Shown here piece after piece: positions 27,955 through 37,443 of a stretch of 64,000 nucleotides of DNA. Source of the stretch: Roseiarcus sp963758335 (GTDB lineage Bacteria; Pseudomonadota; Alphaproteobacteria; Rhizobiales; Beijerinckiaceae). The notes below the pieces were generated by a model. That model had not been told where the DNA came from and searched no databases. It saw only the letters and a program-made list of their open reading frames with translations. The position numbers were made by a program, and so were the translations under genes. Within the stretch, counting starts at the first letter, position 1. Each line of letters starts with the position of its first letter. The stretch spans positions 434,001 through 498,000 of the forward strand of contig CAVWVF010000004.1 in NCBI GenBank assembly GCA_963758335.1, read 5' to 3'.

Positions 27955-28352
27955 GTACGCCGAGCTTCCTGTTGTAATTCTACGATCTGATCGCGGTAAC
28001 GCTCCATGATCTGTTCTGGTTGGCGACTAGCCTGTACGGCAAGAGAGGATGAATATGATCGTCCTCCTGCTCATCTTAAAAGTGCCGACCCCTTTACCAA
28101 TTTCTTCGCCCCTCCGGGGGCCGCGATCCGAGTAAGAAGTCCCGCGCGGTTGCATATTCGATGGCGACGTTCCAACGGGAAAATTGCCGACGCGAGGGTG
28201 ACTTGTTCCGATGGTTGCGCCGACGTCCTGAAAAGCGAATGGCAGTCAAGCTCGCTGAGCCGTCGCAGATGTTGACCCGATCGCCGAGCTAGCCCGGATC
28301 CTCATGGATTGCGCAGCCAATTCCAAACCGGCGAAGTCATTGATCGCCGCCT
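27955..28352. other. gap with no supported gene
   Basis: About 400 bp. Short frames such as that at 28006-28275 show no family similarity and have atypical composition. Nothing supported until the inverted repeat at 28353. Confidence 0.35.
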
Positions 28353-28486
28353 TCTAGCACCCTGTCGGACTCGGGGCGCTTCTGATCGCTAACGCATCGA
28401 TATCATTGCCAGTTTTCCGCAAGAGCCAGAATCTAAAACTACAATTCAATCAATGACTTACCGTTTAAGTCCGACAGGCTGCTAGA
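28353..28486. mobile_element. 134-bp miniature inverted-repeat element
   Basis: TCTAGCACCCTGTCGGACT (28353-28371) and AGTCCGACAGGCTGCTAGA (28468-28486) are inverted repeats with two mismatches. The CTGTCGGACT core resembles termini of full-size DDE-type IS elements (inference). There is no coding sequence inside. Its right end coincides with the point where the decayed vapC copy is cut off. Confidence 0.65.
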
Positions 28487-28754
28487 CACAGGCCTGCTCC
28501 GCCGTCGCTCTGCGCAGTCTGCCGGCCATCCTGGCAAGCGCGGTGTCAGCCTCCACGACGATCAGCGGCAGAGGCGCCAGCATGGCGTCCACCTCGTCGC
28601 GCGGCATGCCCGCATGGATGAAGTGACTGACCACCTCGGCAAAATTGACCGCGCTCATGCGCGCGCCGGCGATGGCGCCGGCGACCATGGCGCCGCCCGC
28701 TTCATCCCGCAGCATCGCCAGAAGCGCAGAGGCGTCGAGAACGATCGCCGTCAT
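28482..28754 (-). pseudogene. truncated VapC-type PIN toxin
   Basis: The N-terminal about 85 residues (MTAIVLDASALLAMLRDEAG, FAEVVSHFIHAGMPRDEVDA) are nearly identical to the intact toxin at 40304-40693. The frame ends TAEQACV at the edge of the miniature element. It lacks GLSLGDRFCLAL and TADRQW, which carry the later PIN-domain acidic residues. Non-functional duplicate. Confidence 0.85.
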
Positions 28755-28969
28755 GACGGCTGGCGAGGAAGGCGTCGACCGACGCCTGTGGCTTGTCTGC
28801 CGTGTATTTCCGCGCGAGCGCCTGAGCATGCGCGACCGATTGCGCCACGGTTCGCAAGATCAGCGTCGGAGGTCTCTTCAACGAGCAGCGCGCCGCCGCC
28901 CGATAGTCCGAGCCGGTTGCAGATTTCCGCTGGCAGGCTCATGCGGCCATTGGGAGCGATATAGGTCAT
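28751..28969 (-). pseudogene. frameshifted AbrB/VapB-type antitoxin copy
   Basis: Starts MTYIAPNGRMSLPAEICNRL; compared with the intact copy at 40062 it lacks 9 nt after MTY. After LLVEETSD two bases are lost (GACGCTGATCTTGCG against GACGGGCTGATACTGCG) and the frame continues as nonsense. The swapped-hairpin AbrB domain is mostly present but the toxin-binding tail is scrambled. Upstream DNA also matches the intact locus in inverted orientation. Confidence 0.85.
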
Positions 28970-29200
28970 AAAGCGCCTCGGATAGTCGAGCTGCGCGCAT
29001 TTTCAGATTGATGCCAAAGAGCCGATGACGTGTCAGATAAGAATAGCTTTCCTTGGCTCTTCGTGACCCATCGTGTCCTTGGTGGTGAATTTATACCACC
29101 AAGAGCACAAAGGGACACAAAGGGGCGGGAAGGGCGTCGCCCTTCCCTAACCGCGCCGCCTGCATTATGTGGAGCCAATCCTCCTCCAGTCTCCGACCCC

Positions 29201-29428
29201 ATGCCTGAACAGAACCCCGTCGCGCGCCGGCGTACTTTTGCGATCATCTCGCACCCCGACGCCGGCAAGACGACGCTCACCGAAAAGATCCTGCTGTTCG
29301 GCGGGGCGATCCAGCTCACCGGCGAAATGCGCTCCCAGATCCATTTTGGCAACGCGGACGGCCGCACGCCAAGGTCTCGACCGATGCGAATTGACAAGGG
29401 TCAATGCGCCATCGGAGCTGCACGCTAG
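29201..29428 (+). pseudogene. duplicated 5' fragment of prfC
   Basis: MPEQNPVARRRTFAIISHPD, then AGKTTLTEKILLFGGAIQLTGE, repeats the first about 46 codons of prfC (30014) with a few substitutions. It then diverges into unrelated sequence (MRSQIHFGNADGRTPRSRPM) and stops. It retains the P-loop but none of the other GTPase motifs. About 150 bp of upstream DNA is duplicated with it. Confidence 0.85.
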
Positions 29429-29463
29429 CCTTCGAAAATGTTTGAACCTACGATTAAGAGCTG

Positions 29464-29841
29464 ATGGACAAGACAGGGATCATCGTCATCGTCGTGGCGG
29501 CATTGGCGGCCGCAATTCTCTTCGCCGTCAACCGATACCGCCAACTCCGGGCCAGACGACCGATGATGGAGCTCCTGAACGCCTACTTCCGCGGAGAGAC
29601 GTCGCTTGATCAGGTCGCCCGGCACGCTCGAGAAGTGGCGCCGCGTCATTTTACCAGCGGCGACGAATTCCAGTCGCTGGCGGTCGCCGCCTTTCAGCAC
29701 GCCGCCAACGAGAGGCTGATGGGCAAACCGCATACGGTGAAGGATGAGGCCGAGCTTCTGAAAATGCTGGCGGCCGTGAGGAAGGAGTTCGGGCTGCCCG
29801 AGCGCTATCGCATCGAGGGCTGGCGCGCAGGGCGCGAATAG
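29464..29841 (+). CDS. membrane-anchored hypothetical protein
   Basis: 125 aa. An N-terminal transmembrane helix (GIIVIVVAALAAAILFAVNR) is followed by a soluble helical domain (MMELLNAYFRGETSLDQVAR, DEAELLKMLAAVRKEFGLPE). No known domain recognised. It lies between the prfC fragment and intact prfC, so it was part of, or inserted into, the duplicated segment. Base composition and codon use look normal for the genome. Confidence 0.6.
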   Translation: MDKTGIIVIVVAALAAAILFAVNRYRQLRARRPMMELLNAYFRGETSLDQVARHAREVAPRHFTSGDEFQSLAVAAFQHAANERLMGKPHTVKDEAELLKMLAAVRKEFGLPERYRIEGWRAGRE

Positions 29842-30013
29842 CGTTTCGAGGCTTTCCTGGCTCTTCGCGGCCCTTCGCACGCTTTGTGGTGAAATTTCAC
29901 CAGAAAGGACACGAAGGGCCACAAAGGTCGAAGTCGCGCCGCTCCGGCTGTCGCCCTTCCCTAAGCGTCCCGCCCGCATTATGTGAGGCAGCCTTCCTCC
30001 CCGATTGGATTCC

Positions 30014-31588
<1,575 letters not shown>

Positions 31589-31765
31589 AGGCGACGCCGC
31601 GGCTGCGGGCGTTGGGGAAGGAGTTGGCGCATTCCTGGCGGTGTAGGTTCCGAGGAGTTGGCCGGCAACCGGCGACAAGAGATTGTACTACAAATAAAAA
31701 CCGTGCTCGGAATAGCAAAAAGACTTCCCCTGTTCTCGTGCAGGAAGCCCCTGTTCTCGTGCAAA

Positions 31766-32320
31766 AATTCCCTGCGCCGCGAAACGAAACTCCCTGTTTC
31801 TGGACCGGGAATGGCGGTTGCTCGACCGCCTCGGCCGATCTCTGCGGCGCGCCGGCCCCACGGCGGCGCCCCGTCGGCGCTGCGCCGGTTACGCCCGCAG
31901 GCGGCTGTGAAAATTCTTGGCGAGAGTCATATTTTGTGCTATGTTTGTTCCCACAGGACCGTCCCATGGAGAGCGTCATGAGCAACAGACTTCATCCTTC
32001 GAGGCCATCGCTCTCGGCATAGGCCTCGAAGGATGCTTGGACCGTCCCATGCAGAGCGTCATGAGCAACAGACTTCATCCTTCGAGGCCATCGCTCTCGG
32101 CATAGGCCTCGAAGGATGCTTGGCTCACCCCGGGCGCACCCTTCGAGAGGCCAGCTTCGCGGACTCCTCGAGTGTGAGGCGTGGGTGCGAAAAACGCAGG
32201 CTCTTGCTCTAACCCTTGAAAACGCTCAAAACGGCAATGGGCAGGCCTTGTAACAAGTTGGCATGAATGCGCGGTCGGCGCCCCATCCGTTTGGCGTCGG
32301 CGCCTCGGTTTCTTGGTTCA
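31766..32320 (+). repeat. dispersed non-coding repeat block, copy 1
   Basis: Two segments match, in the same order but inverted, the block at 49375-51600. Bases 31766-31953 (CCCTGTTTC...AAAATTCTTGGCGA) match 51368-51562. Bases 32209-32320 (CCTTGAAAACGCTCAAAACG...) match 49375-49492. The DNA between them differs and here contains an 83-bp tandem duplication. No gene is supported within. Confidence 0.75.
31956..32121 (+). repeat. 83-bp tandem duplication with internal palindrome
   Basis: Units 31956-32038 and 32039-32121 are identical except near the start (CCATGGAGAG against CCATGCAGAG). Each contains the inverted repeat CATCCTTCGAGGCC ... GGCCTCGAAGGATG and can fold into a hairpin. It lies in the dispersed repeat block between prfC and the CHAD remnant. 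Confidence 0.85.
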
Positions 32321-32850
32321 TGGCCCGCGATGACGGCGGCGGTTCAACCCGATCGCATCACGCTCTAACGCCGCGGCGCGCGGCCAATCGCTAGCGCCAG
32401 AAGCAGTCCTGCGCCCGGAATTCGGCCCGAGCTTGCGCATCGCCGCACGGCTCGCCTGCTCGCGGCTTTGCGCGAGCGCGCCGACCGGGACGCCGAGCTC
32501 GAGATGTCCGCCTCCCGCCAGCCGCTCTCCCAATTGCGTCGCCGTGGCCGCGTCGTTGATGACGCCGAGGCTCTTCTGCAGGGCCTTTATACGCTTAACG
32601 AGGCGTTTCACCGCCTTCTTGGGATACAGAGACGCGACGAATTCGACCCCATAGCGCAGCTTCTTCAGCGACTTGCGCAGCGGATGGAGCTCGCTCGGCA
32701 ATGCGCCCGGCCGGATGGCGCGGCCGCGCTTGCGCACTTTGCGGAGCAGTCCGTCGAGAAGGTCCGGGGCAATCTTGGCGAGCTTCCGCTCGAGACGCTT
32801 GCCCCGACCGAGCCTTTGCCCCCGGCGCCAGCGGGAAGACCGGCCAGCTG
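32318..32850 (-). pseudogene. CHAD-domain protein C-terminal part
   Basis: CHAD domains are conserved all-helical domains rich in His and Arg/Lys, thought to bind polyphosphate. The piece reads KRLERKLAKIAPDLLDGLLR, LHPLRKSLKKLRYGVEFVAS and IKALQKSLGVINDAATATQL, the distal half of the domain. The start and the first half are missing, replaced by actD sequence near 32850. No start codon of its own is apparent. Confidence 0.75.
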
Positions 32851-33128
32851 TTGAGCGGCCTTCGGCCCGAGTCGATGGGATAGCCGTAGACCGCGCTCCA
32901 GTACTCGAGGCCGAAGGTGAAAGCGGCGACGCCGACCGCCGCGATCGGCATGGGCCAGCGGATGGGCGATTTTCGCAGGCCCAGGGTCGTATCGAGGCCG
33001 TCGACGGGACAGGGCGCGAGTGCGTCGAGCGTTCGGAAGCCTTCGTGCTGCACGCGGCGAGCGGCGGCGCTCAGAGCATCCGGGTTGCCGAACTCGGCGA
33101 TCAGAAGCGGCTCGGATTGTTCGCTCAT
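32851..33128 (-). pseudogene. actD: ActD (DUF3341) subunit of alternative complex III, 3'-truncated
   Basis: ATG 33128 overlaps the actC stop in ATGA. The protein begins MSEQSEPLLIAEFGNPDALS and continues HEGFRTLDALAPCPVDGLDT. Two membrane helices follow (MPIAAVGVAAFTFGLEYWSA), then the family's YPIDSGRRPLNSWPVF. Immediately after this conserved box it joins the CHAD remnant, so the last about third is lost. ActD is a membrane subunit of the quinol:cytochrome oxidoreductase ACIII. Confidence 0.8.
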
Positions 33129-33480
33129 CCTGCGGCCTCTCGGTGACGAAGCTCTCGCGCCTCGAACATCGGCACGACCGGTACGAGGCGGCAGAAGAGC
33201 AGGAACATCCAGGAGAAAAAGAACATCGGACCGAACAGGAACAGCCAGTCCCACCAGGTCGGAAAGAACACGCGATCCATCGGCGGCAGAAACACATGCC
33301 GACCAGGATGGCGGCCGACACGCCGATAACAACGGCCAAACTCGCGCGCATCCGCGGGAGCCACAGGACCTGCGGCGCGACCACGTTGCAGAACAACATT
33401 GCGGCGTAGACCTTCCAATAGGCGCCGGTGAATTCGAACGCCACGAGATCGCGGTCGGCGGGATTGCCCGCGTACCATGC
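33125..33480 (-). pseudogene. actC: ActC (NrfD-like) C-terminal fragment, frameshifted
   Basis: Contains the last transmembrane helices of the NrfD-like quinol-binding subunit. VAFEFTGAYWKVYAAMLFCN, VAPQVLWLPRMRASLAVVIG and VSAAILVGM are in one frame. After a shift near 33305, FLPPMDRVFFPTWWDWLFLF, GPMFFFSWMFLLF and the tail FEAREL are in another. About 80% of the gene upstream is missing; it is fused to truncated actB at about 33480. The stop overlaps the actD start. Confidence 0.8.
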
Positions 33481-34571
33481 GGCGTTTCGACCTTGCCGGC
33501 GTCAATATCGTCGGCGAGGTCAGCAAGCGTTCCCGCCGCAGCCTGCCGCGGATCGACGTCGAAAGCGTCCACCGGCGCCCCAAGCCGGTCATTGATCCAC
33601 ACGCCGAGCGCGCGCGTTCGACAAGGCGGGACCGACAAGCGCGAGGCCTCGGCCTGCCCCCGCGTGAAGATCCTTCGCGGCGGCGTCGATGAAGCGCGCG
33701 TGGTCCTGAGGCAGTTCTGGGCGGCCGATCGGCGCGCCCAGCGCTGCGGCGAGCGCCGCGATCATCGCCTCGATGGCGTCCGGGCCGGCCGCCAGTCGAT
33801 GGTCGGCGAAGGCGCCGGTCAGGGTCATGCCGGATTCGACCGAATAGAAGCGCGCCGAGGCGCGGTCTCGCTTGCGACGTTCGATGAGATCACGTCCGAA
33901 ACGGACTTGATCGGGCCCGGGGCCGAGGGGATCGGCGTCGAACGCAATCACGACATCAGCATCGCCGAAGCGGGGTCTGAGAGTCAGCAACTTTCCGTAA
34001 ACCGCGTCCGCCGCTTCGGCGTCGGAAGCCTCGGTGGGCTCGAACGTGTGCCAGCGCATACTCGGATGGGTCTTGGTCAGGCCCTCGATCTGGTCGAGCA
34101 GGGTCAGCGACGAGATCCGGCCGCTGAGCAGACGCAAGCCAGCGCCTCGCCCGGCCGCCTGGGCGGCGAGATGTTCCCTGAGCGCCTGCTCGAACGCCGG
34201 CCAGTCGCTGATCTCGCCGCCGACGCGAAACGCCTGCGATCGGTCCGGATCGTATAGCGCCAGAGTCTCCGCCTGGCGAAAACGTCGGTCGAGCCGAGGC
34301 TGGCGGGGTGGCGCGGATTGCCTTCGACCTTGATCGGGCGGCCCTCGAACGAGGTGACGAGCGCGCCGCGGCCGTAGCCCGCCAGCGGAAGCGCGGTGGC
34401 GTAGCGCTGCGTGACGCCCGGAACGAGGCCCTCCGGCATACGGACGTAGGGAAGCTCCTCGAGCGTGTCGTTGGCGACGATCTCCTCGTCCGGCCGCGAG
34501 CACCCGGCCGCGAGCGAGGCGGCGCCGGCGGCAAAGGAATTGCAGCGCCGCCCGCCGGGAAATTGCGCCAC
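33481..34571 (-). pseudogene. actB: ActB (molybdopterin-oxidoreductase-like/Fe-S subunit) fragment
   Basis: Begins with a residual Tat/lipoprotein-like leader (GRRCNSFAAGAASLAAGCSR) and the family's PYVRMPEGLVPGVTQRYATA, GYGRGALVTSFEGRPIKVEG and NPRHPASLGSTDVFA. The frame shifts near 34283 and continues AETLALYDPDRSQAFRVGGE ... DADVVIAFDADPLGPG ... GRGLALVGPALS. After another shift it reads GVWINDRLGAPVDAFDVDP ... DDIDAGKVET. It stops at the point before GGNP and all C-terminal Fe-S cluster Cys motifs, where actC sequence begins. More than half of the about 1000-aa protein is missing. Confidence 0.8.
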
Positions 34572-34592
34572 GGCCTGTCGGACTTGGCGCCC

Positions 34593-35254
34593 TCACCGGT
34601 GGCACACCGAACAATCGATCAGGTGCGTCGTGTCGATCTGGTAGTGCACCATGAGCTTGCGACCCTCCTCGTTCTGGTCGGGCGCAGGCGACCGCGACCA
34701 GGAATCGGCGAAGACATCCTCGGGCTCGCGCAGATAGGGCGCCGGGTTGCGGTGGCAATTGATGCACCAACCCATCGTCACGGGCTCCGCCTGAAGCGTC
34801 AGCGGCATCTGATCGACCTGCCCGTGACAGGTCGTGCAGCCGACGCCCTTGGCGATGTGGATCGAGTGATCGAAGTAGACGTAGTCCGGCAGCGCCTGCA
34901 CTCTCAGCCAGGCGATCGGCGTGCCGCTCATGAGGCTGTGGCGCGCGGGCTTGAGCACCGGGGCCTCGGTGAAGATCTGCGAATGACAGGTCATGCAGAT
35001 CTCGGTCGGCGGAATTCCGGCCCACCGGGAGGTTTCGACGCCTCTGTGACAGTAGCGGCAGTCGAGACCGTCGAAACCGACGTGATGCTCGTGGCTGAAA
35101 GGAATCGGCTGAGTGTGTACGACGAATTGCCCGGTGACGAAGGGCGAGCGTTGATCGCATAGCCCGCGCCGACGAGAATCGCCGGAGAGGCCACTAAGGC
35201 GATAAGCGCGCCGCGAACCGCTGTATCAGCATATGGCTGGAAAATTTGAGCCAT
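34593..35254 (-). pseudogene. actA: ActA pentaheme cytochrome c of alternative complex III, one frameshift
   Basis: ATG 35254 gives MAQIFQPYADTAVRGALIAL and a membrane anchor VASPAILVGAGYAI. The frame then shifts by a base near 35160. The continuation RSPFVTGQFVVHTQPIPFSH has the heme sites CRYCH and CMTCH, followed by CTTCH, CINCH and CSVCH, five CXXCH in all, as expected for ActA. The PTEICMTCHSQIFTEAPVLK and YVYFDHSIHIAKGVGCTTCH stretches are typical. Apart from one indel the gene is full length and ends at 34593, next to broken actB. Confidence 0.88.
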
Positions 35255-35532
35255 CGCCCTCGCGCGCAGCGCCCGCCGAGCAAGAGCAGCAACTCTGTTC
35301 ACCAAGAGTTGTTCCGGCGATCGCGGTCGGTTTTGGAACTGGGCGGCGTGTTCCGCGTCCGGGGGCGTCGGCGCGGCGACGCCGGCGACCGGCGCGGGCA
35401 CGACATTTGCCTCTCAGGAAGCGGATTATGTGCTAGCCCAACTTGCGCAGAATCGGGGGTGTGGCCTAGGCAAATCAATGCCTTAGACGAAAAGTCTAAA
35501 AGTCGGCACTACATTTTGGTGCATGATCGGGT

Positions 35533-36000
35533 TCAGGCGCTGAGGGCGAGGAGCGGCGGGTCGTTCTCCGATAGGCGCATGCGCTTGGGCAACACGATGC
35601 CGAGGCGATCAAGGAGCGCCGCCTCAGCGGCGTCGGGCTGGGCCACGCAACGCAATCGGATCTCGCCGCGCGTTGCGGTCGGCAAGACGACGTCGTGGGA
35701 TTGGATGCGGGCAAGCTCTTCGAGGATCGCGCGCGGCGCGTTGCCGAGGCCCCGCGCGCTGCTGCCACATCTCGAGGCTCTTCCAGAGCACGAAAGCGAG
35801 GAAGCAAACGAGGATGTGAGCCTGGACGCGGTCCTCGCGCTGATGCCAGACCGGGCGCAGGTTCAGCTGATCCTTTTGAATGCGGAACGCCGCTTCGGCC
35901 TGGGTGAGCTGGATGTAAGCCTTCCAGAGCTGTTGGTCGCTCCAATCGGCGATGTTCGAGCGCAAGAGATAGGCGCCCTCCGAGAGCGCGGCCCAATCGT
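35533..36000 (-). pseudogene. IS1634-like transposase, C-terminal part
   Basis: Continues the frame broken by the IS21 insertion: DWAALSEGAYLLRSNIADWS, WKAYIQLTQAEAAFRIQKDQ (catalytic Glu region), NLRPVWHQREDRVQAHILVC FLAFVLWK. A one-base shift near 35755 follows, after which LGNAPRAILEELARIQSHDV and PKRMRLSENDPPLLALSA end at 35533. Joined to 39195-39773 it makes one protein. Confidence 0.8.
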
Positions 36001-36241
36001 TGCGCATTCCGGTGATCTTGAACGGTTAATCCGTTCGATCATGAACACCGATTCCGGTGATCATGAACACCCGCTCGCGCTGGCCTGAGCGGGCGCTGGC
36101 GAGCGGCACGCCGTCACGGTGGGTGGTTGCCACTGACGGTTGTCCCGTCTCATCTTTCCTTGGTGTTCGTCAAGCGGCGCCAGCGCGGCTCGGCATATTT
36201 TCCCCGATAGTTGCGGATGCACATTGCTTGCTCCTGGCCGG

Positions 36242-36565
36242 TCAATCGCGTCCGTACCCCCGCGGCGGCACGATGGCGGCGAGTTCATCGAGATCCAGAT
36301 CGACGATGGCCTGCAAGGCCGCAGCAGTAGGGGTGTCGCGGAGGCTATCCGGCAAGGCGTCGTACCAGGCGGCGTATTCGGCTTGCAGGGCGAGGAGCCC
36401 GGCGACCGTGTCGAGCCAGCGCTGCGAGCGGGTGCGCCGGTCGGCAGGCCGCCGATATCGGACGACGGGCACTGCCTTGTGGGCTTCGCGGCGCGCGCGA
36501 TAGCGGGCTTGGCGTTCGGCGTTGCTGAGCGGGTGCTCAGCTTCGGGGTGTCGGCCTCTTGGCAT
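36242..36565 (-). CDS. small accessory protein of the IS21 element
   Basis: 107 aa, basic and helical: MPRGRHPEAEHPLSNAERQA, RYRARREAHKAVPVV, then LALQAEYAAWYDALPDSLRD and LQAIVDLDLDELAAIVPPRG. It lies downstream of istB on the same strand and resembles small proteins encoded behind istAB in this IS21 subgroup. Function unknown. Appears intact. Confidence 0.7.
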   Translation of the reverse strand: MPRGRHPEAEHPLSNAERQARYRARREAHKAVPVVRYRRPADRRTRSQRWLDTVAGLLALQAEYAAWYDALPDSLRDTPTAAALQAIVDLDLDELAAIVPPRGYGRD

Positions 36566-36661
36566 GGCGGGATTCCCGTTACGTAACGCAATGCAATGGG
36601 TGATAGCCGGGTGAGCCGCGGCTCAGGCGGCGTGATCGGCAGGCTCGGAGCGGACCGGTGT

Positions 36662-37432
36662 TCATCGGACAGCGGCAGAGCTGTCGCCCTCCGTCGGAGC
36701 ACTGACAGCGTGACGCTTGCGTAGACTCGGCCCCTTCAGCTCGATGCGATGGGCGCGGTGCACGACGCGGTCGAGGATGGCATCGCCGATCGTCGGATCG
36801 CCGACCAGTTCGTGCCAGCGCGTCACGGGGACCTGGCTGGTCACCAGCAGCGAGCCCTTCTCGTACCGGTCATCGACGATCTCCAGCAGATCTCGCCGCT
36901 GCTCGGCGGTCAGCGGTTCCGGACCCCAGTCGTCGATGATCAGCAGCCTGGTGCGCTCCAGCATCGCCAGCATCCGCGGCAGCCTTCCTTCACCACGGGC
37001 GGTGGCGAGCTCGGCGAACAGCCGCGGCGCACGCCGATCGAGCACCGAGAAGCCTTCCCGGCAGGCCTTGTGTCCCAGAGCGCAGGCCAGCCACGATTTG
37101 CCGGTACCCGTCGGACCGCCGATCACCAGGTGCTGGCTGTGACGGATCCAGTCACAGCCAGTGAGTTTGTGGAACAGGGCACGGTCCAGACCGCGCGGGG
37201 TGCGGAAGTCGGTATCCTCGACCACAGCGTTCTGGCGCAATCTGGCCTGGCGCAATCGTCGGCCGAGACGCTTGTTGTCGCGCGCGGTCACTTCGCGGTC
37301 GAGCAGCAGGCCGAGCCAGTCCTCGCGGGTGAGATCGGTGGCGGCCGACGTGGTCTGCATCTCGAGGAACGCATCGGCCATGGCGGCCATGCCGAGGCTG
37401 CGCAGGCGCTCGGCCAGAGGGTGGGTCAGCAT
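36662..37432 (-). CDS. istB: IS21 helper ATPase IstB
   Basis: 256 aa from ATG 37432, with GGAGAG upstream; 11 nt separate it from the istA stop. IstB is an AAA+ ATPase (DnaC-like) that selects target DNA and stimulates IstA. Walker A GGPTGTGKSWLACALGHKAC, Walker B RLLIIDDWGPEPL, sensor-like SLLVTSQVPVTRWHELVGDP, and the Arg-finger region IGDAILDRVVHRAHRIELKG are present. A C-terminal extension (KRHAVSAPTEGDSSAAVR) follows. Intact. Confidence 0.95.
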   Translation of the reverse strand: MLTHPLAERLRSLGMAAMADAFLEMQTTSAATDLTREDWLGLLLDREVTARDNKRLGRRLRQARLRQNAVVEDTDFRTPRGLDRALFHKLTGCDWIRHSQHLVIGGPTGTGKSWLACALGHKACREGFSVLDRRAPRLFAELATARGEGRLPRMLAMLERTRLLIIDDWGPEPLTAEQRRDLLEIVDDRYEKGSLLVTSQVPVTRWHELVGDPTIGDAILDRVVHRAHRIELKGPSLRKRHAVSAPTEGDSSAAVR

Positions 37433-37443
37433 CGTCTCTCCTT

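Noticed and set aside
31956..32121. CRISPR-like repeat array
   Set aside because: Only two abutting 83-bp units with no spacers and no cas genes; it is a tandem duplication.
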